Source of the DNA: Brachionus manjavacas
Lineage: Eukaryota > Rotifera > Eurotatoria > Ploima > Brachionidae
DNA: 64,000 nt
NCBI GenBank assembly: GCA_019054805.1
Contig: JAHQIY010000001.1
Coordinates: 9,810,501 to 9,874,500, forward strand
Reading direction: 5' to 3'
Part shown: piece by piece, positions 1 to 10,500 of the stretch
Layout of the letters: each line of letters begins with the position of its first letter
Numbering within the stretch: the first letter of the stretch is position 1
Notes under the pieces: model-generated
The model's input: only the letters and a program-made list of their open reading frames with translations
Database searches by the model: none
Told to the model about the DNA's origin: nothing
Made by a program: the position numbers and the translations under genes

Positions 1-99
1 CACTATGAATTTATTGAAATTAAATTTTAACGATGTAATTGAATTTTGTTTTTATAATACAATACAACAAAAAATTTTTCAAAATTATAAAATATTTAA

Positions 100-620
100 G
101 AAATTAAAGTCAATTGAGAGGCCTTTCAGATACGGATCCCGCAGCATGATCACATTTCGAATTCTTCCATAATTAGATTTTGTTTTTTATTCTATTTTTA
201 TTTATATGGAAGACCAAAATGACTGGTCATAACCATTTCTTTCCCGACCTGAGTTCTAATTTTTAATAATTTTAAAAATTTTAGATAAATTTTTATTTTT
301 GGACAAATTGATGTTATACTGAGTGGCCATTCCGCATCCACTGGCACCATAAAAGTCTAAGATTCCTTTGGAATCAGAAATTTTTTTTATTTAGATATTA
401 ATTTAAATGGAGGACCACAATGGCTGAACAGAACCATTTGCGTTTTCTGTTCCTAATTCGATTCTAATTTTTTTATTCAATTTACAAAAAAAGAATAATT
501 CTTAAAGAATTAAATTTTTTGAAATTTTGTTTCTTTAGTAGAAAATCAACACAGTTCTTTTTGGACAAATTAATGCCATATTAAGAGGCCATCCCGCATC
601 CGTTTGCTTAATAAAAAACT
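100..620. repeat. Diverged local repeat, about three degenerate units
   Basis: Related blocks recur. A block starting 'ggacaaatt' lies at 301 and again at 563, each time followed by a 'ggcca.tccgcatcc'-like string; a weaker relative lies near 118-145. A second block, 'tggaagaccaaaatg' near 206, recurs as 'tggaggaccacaatg' near 407, followed by a shared 'aaccattt'. The spacing is about 200 and 262 bp, so the units are not uniform. No reading frame is evident. It is probably a decayed tandem duplication or mobile-element fragment. Confidence 0.5.
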
Positions 621-1379
621 GCTATTCTTCCAGAAAAATTCTTTGAAAAAAAGGCTAATTGTGTCCAATTTCGAGAGTATGAATTAAATTTTTTCTAGAC
701 TATTTTTGAGGGTTAGATAATGAAGAACTAGAGCTAGATTAATTGGGTTATGTGACTAGAGCAATTAGGCTCAATGACATGGCTGAGAAGTGCATTAAAA
801 AATAGTCCAAAAAAATCTAGCAAATTATTCTGCTAAAGATAAAATTTAATTAAATTGAAAGCTTCTTTTATTTTTGTAGAAAAAAAAAAAGCAAATTTAA
901 TTAAAATCATAAACGCATTTTGAATCATAGGCCAAGTCTAGTTGATTCATAATGGTATGAATAAATAAATATTTGGCAAAAGGTTTTGCATAAACAGCCT
1001 TTTAAATTGAATCGATTATCTTTCATCGAGTTGTTGGCTTGAGCTCTGCTTTCTATCCAATTAGTGTCTTAACAACACCTAAGCTATTACATAAATGACC
1101 ATAGAGTTGCGTAATTTTCTAATTATTTAAAAATCAGCTGCTGCCAATGCTTATTACAAGCGTGCTAATAAATTGGTTTCCTCTATTATGCTTTCTCTTT
1201 CTCTCTCTTTCTTTTTGTTTCTTTTTCTCCCCCTCTCGCATTTGTTTTATCATTTAAAGCCAATTTGAAGCACACTTAACTCAATTTTCTAATTTTAGAA
1301 AAAAACACAAAAAAAAAAATTTAAATTCTTGTATCTATGCTTAAACGGTGGTTAACATTTAGTTAGAAGAAGAGTCAAG
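621..1379. other. Intergenic, 5' side of the first gene
   Basis: No gene is seen. A pyrimidine-rich tract (about 1189-1240, CT repeats) and a possible splice acceptor (ctaattttag, ending at 1298) lie upstream of the start codon at 1380. They would fit a 5' UTR intron, but no donor was identified. Confidence 0.35.
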
Positions 1380-2699
1380 ATGAAAAAAGACGACATTATC
1401 AAGCAAAAGCTGTTCGAGACATGCAACCTGAGCAACTTCTATCTAGAGTACATAATCGATTGCAAATGGGAGGACGAGAGTCCCATGCACTTGGCCAATT
1501 GCTACAAGCAAAAGCTGTACGAAATAGCGGACAAGTACGACCGGATGCTGGAGGCGAGCCGACAGCGAGACCAACTGTACCTTTCGTTGGACAAGTCGGC
1601 CCGATTCGGCAAAAGCTTGACCAGCACCAGCACCCCTAACAAGTCCAAGTCGAACTGTTCGTCGCACGCCACCACACCGACCACGCCGACCAGCGGCCGC
1701 ATCTTTGTTCGCTCGGCGTCCACCTCGTCCAACATCGGCCGAGTGCACAAGTCCCACAAGAAGCTGAGCAATTTGGAGCAGCGCATTCACTCGATCTACT
1801 ACGACGAGTTCGACCAGGACGACATTGAGCACGAGTACAGATGCGAGGCGAGCACTGGCGACTTGTTCAACGAGGACGAGTACGAAATCGACTACCAGGA
1901 AGACCTTGATCCGGCCATTACCAATCTAAATCAAAATATAGAAAAATCCTATTCCAATTTGAGCAAGGACTCCGGCGTGCTCATTGACAGCTATCATTCG
2001 GATTACTCGAATTTTGTATACAACCCGGACAGGACCAAAGCCACGCACATTGAGCACGACTCGGACTCGGTCAGCCCGTCGTCCAACGAAGAGGACGAAG
2101 AAGTGAAGACAAACGAGGAGGAACGCGACCAAATAGCGCCCTTTTTGCCCCACAATCTGAGCCTGAAGAAAATTTTCAACTCTAAAATGGAAAACAGAAG
2201 ACTGCATGGCTCAAGTCAAACGCCCGGTTACAGTTTGTTCAATAGTAAATTTTACCAAGACCAGTACAAGACATACACCAAAAATTTACTCAATAAAAAA
2301 TTGTCCACTCTGGGCAAAAAAAATGCCAATTTTAATCTAGAGCTGGACTCGACTAATTTGATGTCGCTGGTTGTGGACGAGCGCAACACTGTTATTCCCC
2401 ACGAAGCCAACGACTCCAATTTGTCGCTGTGTTCGACCAGCTCAACTCCATCGCCCTCTTCCACGTCCAGCGCAGAAACAAACGAATACGAATTCAATTA
2501 CAGGACTAGTCCGAGTTTGAATTCCTCCTCTTCGGTCAATAACCTTAACCAACCCATGACCAACAGTCTGATCAAGTCCACTAACCCACTATTTTTTAAC
2601 TACAACTCGCTGATGAACGTTTCAATGCTTGACAGCATTCAAATAGCCAACAACAGCCTGGAGACGGACATGAGCTCAAGCATTCTTATGTTCAATTAA
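1380..2699 (+). CDS. Intronless Ser/Asn-rich protein, 439 aa, family not recognised
   Basis: A single uninterrupted frame of 439 codons starts at ATG 1380, shortly after an in-frame-stop-rich AT leader, and ends with TAA. Composition supports real coding: it is far richer in G and C than the flanks and most third positions are G or C in the first half. The first 65 residues or so are charged and mixed (KKDDIIKQKLFE at the start, then a Lys/Tyr/Arg-rich helical-looking stretch) and are the only part that looks like a fold. Residues about 75-120 are Ser/Thr-rich and basic. Residues about 140-180 are strongly acidic. The rest is Ser/Asn-rich and low in complexity, with acidic blocks around 230-250. 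There is no signal peptide or membrane segment. It is probably a largely disordered intracellular regulator or scaffold; I cannot assign a function. A short downstream exon cannot be excluded, but the stop is followed by UTR-like sequence. Confidence 0.75.
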   Translation: MKKDDIIKQKLFETCNLSNFYLEYIIDCKWEDESPMHLANCYKQKLYEIADKYDRMLEASRQRDQLYLSLDKSARFGKSLTSTSTPNKSKSNCSSHATTPTTPTSGRIFVRSASTSSNIGRVHKSHKKLSNLEQRIHSIYYDEFDQDDIEHEYRCEASTGDLFNEDEYEIDYQEDLDPAITNLNQNIEKSYSNLSKDSGVLIDSYHSDYSNFVYNPDRTKATHIEHDSDSVSPSSNEEDEEVKTNEEERDQIAPFLPHNLSLKKIFNSKMENRRLHGSSQTPGYSLFNSKFYQDQYKTYTKNLLNKKLSTLGKKNANFNLELDSTNLMSLVVDERNTVIPHEANDSNLSLCSTSSTPSPSSTSSAETNEYEFNYRTSPSLNSSSSVNNLNQPMTNSLIKSTNPLFFNYNSLMNVSMLDSIQIANNSLETDMSSSILMFN

Positions 2700-2805
2700 A
2701 GCATTGTTGTGGTCAATTGTAAAGTTTTTTTTCCTATTTTTTTCTTTTTTTTTTTCTTAAAATATTCTAATTTATTTAATAATTAAAACGGTTTGGTGTT
2801 AGGCT

Positions 2806-2832
2806 CGGAGGCTTTCATTAAAAAAGCCTCTT
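2806..2832 (+). other. 8-bp perfect hairpin downstream of the 439-aa gene
   Basis: GAGGCTTT (2808-2815) pairs perfectly with AAAGCCTC (2823-2830) around a 7-nt loop, about 110 bp after the stop codon. It probably lies in the 3' UTR. It lacks the flanking elements of a histone-type 3' stem-loop. A possible poly(A) signal (AATAAA) lies near 3066. A structural role is inference only. Confidence 0.4.
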
Positions 2833-5800
2833 GTTCGACGGTCTAAACAACTGTTTTTTGAATTTTTGACTGCTTGCAAAATTGTGTAAAAATTTGGCAG
2901 CTTAAAAGTTTACTGCTTTGATCAAGTTTCGGAATTTTTTTTGTGCCGCTATTTTCTTCTTAATTTATCCAAATGTACATAGTCAAGGTGCTGGTAGTTT
3001 GTTTGAGTGACAAGCAGCGTCTTAACGGATTAATGCCACAGGATTTTTTTTTAGTCCTTGAATCAAAATAAAAACGATTTGAATTATTTTTCATTTATAT
3101 TTTTTTTGTTGGCAAAATTTTGTTTATACTCAAAAATCGTAAAATTTTAAAAATTTCTAAAATTAAAAATCAGCACTCTGGTATGGTTATTTAAAAGTTT
3201 TGACTTGTAATTTATGGTTTTTGGTTCTTTTTTTTTTGTTAAATTATTTAAAAAATTACAAAATTATCAAAATACTTTTTTTTTTGTTTTGTTTTTCCAC
3301 TTTACTCTATCCTTATTCTTCCTTGTTAAAATGTTTTTACCTTTTTTTAAATTAAAAAATAAAATTAAAATCAAATCAATAATTTTTTTTGCATTTGAGT
3401 TCAATTTCGATCTAATCGAGTAAATTTTTTTCAAATAAATCATGTACATCAGATTATTAATGCAATATGAAAATTTAGTACAAAAACAAAAAATTTAAAT
3501 ATATGTTCTCGCAAATTGTAAATTGAATATTTTTAAAAGAATTAGAAAATTTAAAAAATCATACACCTAATTTAGTTTAAATTTTTTTCAATTTAGATTT
3601 TTGATTTTTCCAAATTGACGTTAATTTATTTCTTTTCCAAAATAGGGATTTTCAAAATTTTATAAAGATTATAATACAGTGATGCTACGATACCTTGAAT
3701 TCATCACATTTACGTAAATTATGGTCAATTCACGATATTTATCCATATTTAACGTAAAATTTGGTAATTTAAAAATCGTTATTTATCGTAAAATAACGAT
3801 AATTATCGTGAATTATCCTTAATTATTGTAAAATTCAGTGAAAAATAAATTCCGAAATTTCTCGAAAAAAAAACAATTTCCAAATGGTAAAAAATGGTGA
3901 AAAATGGTGAAAAATGGTAAAAAATCAACAAAATAGGGAAAATGGATTTATTATTTGACGCGTTTGGGAATAAAAAGAGAATTTTTTTTACTAACAATTA
4001 TTATTGTATTTAGAATTTCTTTTATAACAAAAACTTCTTCAGAATAATTTAGATAAATAAAATAAATGAAAAGAAAAAAGAAAATAAATTTTCAAATACC
4101 ATAAAACATCAAAAATTTTTGTAATTAAAAGATACAAAAATTTTTTGATTAATTTATTTCGTAAAAAAAAATAAAAAATCGAAACAGAATTAGAAAATTT
4201 TATTTTTGACTGTTTTTTTGCTTCTAGTGTTAAAAATTTTTTTCAATTTAAAATATTTAATTAATTAAATGCCCATCTGTAGAGCATGCTTATTTTTGTT
4301 GAATTGATAAATTAAAATTTAATATTTCAAATAAAGTATCAAAAATTCTTGACTAAAAATAAATGATGGTTTCTGGTTTTAAATTCTCAGTCTGTAATTT
4401 AACATAAATATAACTAAATTTTACAATTTTGAGTTTTAATAAGACAAAAATGAAGAAATTAAGTCCTGTAAAAAGGTTATTATTAAATCTTTAAACTAGG
4501 TTCAAATATGCTTTTAGGTTTTCTCAACTTAAGAGCTATAACACTCACTTTTAGACAGGAGTTAATTTTTTACTAAATTCAATATGTTCGTAATTGTTTG
4601 CCACTTTGTTCATGTTATAAACCTTAAATTAATTTTCTATCCAAATTGATTCCGATGTTGTAAAAATATTTTTTTTTCAGCCTAATCACACACCATAGGC
4701 TTTACAAACATACTTTTGGCTTGTGAACAATGTCTCAGTTGAATGTTTCAGCGACTTTGTTAAGATGTTTTTTGATAATTGCCACATTAAAATATAAATT
4801 TCGAATGTTACTTTTTAATCTCCAAGAGTGTTGCAACAATTAAGAATCGTATATCCTCAAATAAAAGAAAGTGCGGTAATCAATATACCTAGAAATTATT
4901 GCTTTATTTATTTTTATTTTCAGTCTCAATTTAAATTTAAAAAGTGTCAATTTTCTATTTTCTATTTTGTTATATAATTCAAATATATCATCTGTTAAAA
5001 TTTCAATTTTATATTACTTTATTCAAAAACTAGCACCTCTCTTTTATTTTTGAACTTTCTTCTATTTTTTTCAATGTTCAATTTTCAGGTCCAAAATATC
5101 CTTTGAAAAAGATGTGAATTGTTTCTTCATTGCAATCTGCTGTGTATAAATTAGCTCAACTCATCTCTCCAAAATTTCATAAAATGATTGAATCAACTTC
5201 CACATTTTTGAAAACCTTGGATTTTTTTGTTTTGTTTTTTTTTAAAAACCTTCGGTAATTTTAGTAAGTATAATTTTTAGCTTTATTTACAATTTCAATT
5301 TTTTTCAAAATATTTTCATTTAATATATAGAAGAGTTTCTAATTAAAAGAGTTTCTAATAAAAGACGTTCTAAAGAACATAGAATTTTAATTTACAGAAA
5401 TTTTAAAATATATTTATTTAATATAATAATTCAAAAACTTATTGCTTATTGACAAATTATTTTCAAATTTCATGAATACAAAATCTTTATTGTTCAATTT
5501 GCAATATCCTTTTAAGCTACATACAAAAATATTCTGTTTTAAATAACTAAATTTTAAGAAAAAATTTTTTTTTACAAATACTTATTTTTTGTTCCATAAC
5601 TAAATTTATTTAATAGTTGATCATGCTAAAATATATACAAATTAATATTTTGACAAAGACTATTTAATTATTAGTTTTATACCTGCTTTAAATATAAAAA
5701 GTTTTCGGAAAAATTCTGATTAATTTTTAATCTGGTCTTGGTTTACTAAATCATTTAAGTGGTTTTGTTCGTTTTCAAAATGCATTTAGTATTTTACCCA

Positions 5801-7555
5801 ATTTTTAGGATCACTTATAATTAGTAAAAAAAATTAATTAAAAATGTAAATTATCTGATTTCTCTATCAAACATTAATAGCAAAATAAACAAATCCATCA
5901 AACAAATCTTGGATAAAAAAATAATTATAAACTACGACAATCAGTCTTGCGAAGTGTGACACGAAAAAGATATCAATGGAAGCTAGATACGCAGACAATG
6001 AAAGGATTTTTGGTTTCAAAAAGAGACAATTCAAATCAGACCAACTGCATAATTAATTAGAGGAACAAAATACGTAAAATAAATCTGATGTAAAATATTT
6101 TTCAAATTTTTTTTAATATTAAAATATATTTGTGAAAAAAGCAAATTTTATACTAATTTTGTTAAACGTCATGATTCAAAGGTTCAGTAGACATTTCGGT
6201 ATCATCAGATTTATTCTTTCTGCAGGCAAAAAGATTTTTTAAAATCATTTTTTAATTTTATTTAAAACGTATTTAAAATTTTTTATTTTGGATTGTGTAT
6301 TAAGTGAGATTTTAATGATGTGGCTTATTAATTTTTAAATTAAACTTATTTTAATTTAATTTATATTTTATAAATAATAAATTAGGATTTAAAATTGAAA
6401 CAAATGAACCTTTAATTTTATTTTCCGAAGTAAGCTTTTGCTTTTACGACTAATTTGAAGCTACTTGAATCAATTGAATTCTCATGAAATGATTCATTTG
6501 TAAAATTTCTTACTTTAAAAAAAAAATATTAGGTAATTTAATTAGTAGAATCAGTTGAATGTAGATTGCATAAGAAAATTAAAATAGATTTTTTAAATTA
6601 ATTTATTTATGATTTAAATTAGAGTCATTTAACATCTTAATAAATTTTAACCCTATAATGGAATAATAATTTCTATGAAAAAATTTTTAAATTATATAAA
6701 TATTAATTAAATTTATTATATATTTTATATATGTTGTGGAATAATTTCATGACTTCTCCTCTCAATGATACTTACTTGCCCAGCAAATTTAAAAACTGAA
6801 AAAATAAATAAAATTGTTGAAAAAACAAGCGTATAAAAACGTCGATCAAAATATGAGTAAATTTTAAGAAAATAAATATTGAAAATTGAAATCAATTAAA
6901 AGAGAAAATTTTTACTACATATTATAAACTATTCTCTATTCTACGGACTTAATAATCAGAATTTTTCTAAGGCTTCCATGCTTTTCAGAATATTTAAACA
7001 AAAACAAATTTCTAAAACTACAGAATTTCTAAATATTTTTTTAAAGGATTAAATTTATTTATTTTTATATTCAAATTTTTCTAAATTAATTGAATTTTAA
7101 TTAAAAAAACAAATTTAAATTTCCATTTTTGAGCATTTACCTGAGATTTTTTTGAGACAAACAAATTATTTTGAAAAATTATCTTTTACCTTAATGCTTA
7201 GAAAAGTTAAATGAATTAAATAATTTTCACAATATTAGTTTTTAAGTAAAAAATTTTGTAAACCAAATTAATTTTTAAAAATAACATTTTATTAGATTAA
7301 AATTTATAGAACAAGAAAAAACAATTCTTTTTTTTTTAATAATCTTTTTTTAGAAATATTAAATGCAAAAATATAAACGGTAATAGCTTTTTTAAAATTT
7401 TATCAATTTGATTAAAATATAAATATGTTTTTTTTATTTATAAAAAAATATTCGTTATTCTCAATTTTAAAAATATTTGAAAGCTCAATCGGTTTGAGTT
7501 ATCATAAATTTAAACATTTATTTCTTGAAAAAATAAGTGATAAATAAAATTCGGA
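2833..7555. other. Long AT-rich intergenic stretch
   Basis: Apart from a possible inverted-repeat element remnant at 3675-3865, I see no gene or RNA. Short frames here (for example 3214-3423 and 3803-3997) are low-complexity Lys/Phe/Asn translations of A/T runs and were not called. The end of the stretch is the 3' flank of the minus-strand DYRK gene. Confidence 0.5.
3675..3865. repeat. Single-ended remnant of a TTTACGTAAA-type element
   Basis: TA is followed by CAGTGATGCTACGAT at 3677, and then by a stretch rich in 'ttacgtaaatta', 'acgtaaaattt' and 'atcgtaaaat' words. This is the same architecture as the complete inverted-repeat elements at 48330-49215 and 53714-56217 (TA, CAGT tip, ACGT-centred motifs). 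No second terminus was found, so the boundaries are approximate. Confidence 0.45.
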
Positions 7556-10500
7556 TTAGTGTAACGGCGGGAAAAAAGTATTCAAACTGTTTTTCTTATC
7601 CTCTGAATCTTGTTCATTTACATCGATGGTATTTTGCATGATATTCATGTGTTTTTGAAAATGGTACTCATTAAATGTGTTATCGTTGTTAAAATCTGAA
7701 AAAAATCCAATGTTTAGTCTAAGAACTAATAGTGATCAATTACTGTTAGCATTTATGTAAGAGAAAAATCTCATTATGTGAGCAATTGATGTCAACTATC
7801 AGCAAAAATAAAACCCAAGACTTGCAGTGTGTTTTTATTAGTTTAAAAAATTCATTAAATCAATGAAGACTTCAATCTTCCAGAATATTCTACAGAATAT
7901 AAAAAAAATCAAGTAATACTCTGAAAGATTGGTATTTGGATTGTTGTTAAGATGTTATCCAAGCAAGCATCGAATAAACAAACAAAGTATATTACTATAA
8001 AAATTCAAGAGATCACGAGCCTTTTAAGTTTTTTGTTTGATTAAAGGAATGATCTTTCATTTCTAGCATAATCTTGTAAAATAAAAAAATTAAGTTAATT
8101 AAACTAGAAATCATTAGCTAACAGTATAACAAAAAAATTGGTTATCTAATATTTACTAATCACTTACGAGTATTATCATGTTCTATACTTGTTTCGGCTT
8201 CTCGGCGATGTCGATGCTTTGGACGCACATCTTTTGAGCTTTTCTTTTTTAATTCCAGTATCCATGGATGTTTGAGAGCATCTTCGGCATTCATTCTAAC
8301 TGCTGGATCCCAACTTAAATTTTAATAATTAATTTTTTTTTAATATAATAAAGTTAAAATTAAAAAAAAATTGGAAATTAAAATAATTTTCAAAATATTA
8401 CTCTAAACAACGGCTGACAAAATCAACAAAATTAGTGTCAGTTGTCTTCAGGATTTGAGCCAATGATTTGGAACCAACTCGGCGTTTTTTGAACAATTTT
8501 GTATTTAGATTACGAGGCATATTTTTTGAGTCAAAAAATAATTTTCGTCTAGATGCTTCGGCTAATATGTGAGCAGGTGGTAAATCTATAACTTCCATTA
8601 TCATTGCCAATTGTTCGGCTTCGTTTTCACCAGGAAAAATTGGATAACCAGTAAACAGTTCAACCAAAATACAGCCAAAAGACCACTTAAAATTGGATTT
8701 AATTCTACATTCATAAATAATATTTTCAATTACCATATCAATGGCTGTGGTGTATGGTATTCCTAGAATAATTTCTGGAGCTCGGTAAAATCGACTTTGA
8801 ATATAAGTATAGACTAAAAAAATAATTCAATTTAATTTTTTCTTCCTTGTAAAAAATTATACTTCGCTGCGACTCAAAACAGCCCGAGCCAAAATCAATG
8901 ACTTTGATAGCCGAGCTGCCTTTTTGCCTTAGCAAAATGTTCTCCGGCTTCATGTCACAATGAATAATATTCTCTTTATACATCACTTTCATACACTGTA
9001 GAATTGAATAAGCAAATCGTCTTACTAAATGAATACTAAATCCTTGATAATTGTTCTTTTTTATAAGCTCATATAAATTGATTCTAAAGAAAAATTTTAG
9101 TTAATATTTTTTTTTTAATTAAATTGAAAAATAAAGGCTATCCGAAATTGAATAAAAAATTTCTAAAAATATTTTATTTGTGTTTAGATTTTTGATGTTT
9201 TTAACTTTCATCTCCTTCTAGGCATTATCTGAAATAAACAATAAAAATAATAACAAAAGCTGATCTAAGCTTTGGTCGTTATTTTTAAAGTAAAAATTTA
9301 TGTCATACTGACAACAAAAATACTAAAATACGCTATAATATTTAAAAAAAATAAATATATTTTTTTTTGCCTTCAAAAAATACAAATAAATAGTGCCCAA
9401 TTATTTTTAAAAAATCAAGACACTTTTAGGTTTCTGGTTTTTGGATAAGTAAATTAAAATTCAACACCAAGTCCATTATTGAGTAAAAAAAATTACCCTA
9501 AAATTTCGAAGGAAATGCACAAATGGTTTCTAAAATAAAAATATTCTTTCATATGAACCACATTTATGCTATTGTCATGGTCCATATTTTTCAAATGTTG
9601 CAGAATATTTACTTCAACCATGCCTTGCTGCTGAAATCTAAATAAAAACCATGCTTAATAAAAGTTGATTTATTAATTAAAAAAAACCTTTTTTTGCTTC
9701 GAATTATTTTGACAGCCACGTGCTCTTTTCGTTTGTGATCAAAGCATTTGAGAACCTGTCCAAAGCTGCCTTTACCAAGAGTCTCAATTATTTCGTATCT
9801 ATAAGCAATTTGATCCTTATTCACTTTAATGTAGGCACCGTTTTCATCATCAAAGTCTTTGACAGTTTGAGCATTTATTTTCTCCGCATCCAGACCCAAA
9901 TACCAAATTTCGGCATATTCATTTATTTCCTGTTTTTCGAAATCGGTCAATTTATCACCATAAAGCTGAAGTGCTTCTAAAATTAAAATTTAAAATTTTA
10001 ATTGAAAAAAAAATTTAAAAAAAAACTAAAAAAAATAACTTGCCTGTAGATGTCAAACAGTCATCTTTCTTATGGTGTATAACAATTGGTGTCTGGCTGT
10101 TCAACTGTTTGCTTGATAGGACACTTCGTGAATGGTTAAGATTCGATGAGCGAATTTTCTGCTGTTGGGAATTAGTCGAAATAGTGGAATTGTTGCCGAA
10201 AAACGAGTTTACAATTGAGCTGGCGTCTACATGTGACGCATTCGAATTTGGAACTTGCGAATGATGAAGGTGATGCTTATCCTTGCCATTTACTAGACTC
10301 ACATTTCCATTGGAATTATTTTCTTTTGAATTGGCATAAAAACTATTCTCTTTGCGTACACTGGACATGGGATTTATTTTCGTATCTCGACTAGCTCTAT
10401 CTGTTATATTCTGATTGATTTGAGCAATTGTTTTTTCGCGGCTTTGCATGCCACGCATGGCATTGTAACCCGCATGTTGATGAATAGGCATTGTGGCTGT

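Noticed and set aside
1443..1832. 129-codon minus-strand frame opposite the 439-residue gene
   Set aside because: Antisense shadow of a coding region with G/C third positions; no independent support.
2806..2832. Histone-type 3' stem-loop
   Set aside because: The stem sequence and loop do not match the histone consensus and the gene is not a histone.
3214..3997. Small Lys/Phe/Asn-rich frames
   Set aside because: Translations of A/T homopolymers, with no splice context or coding composition.
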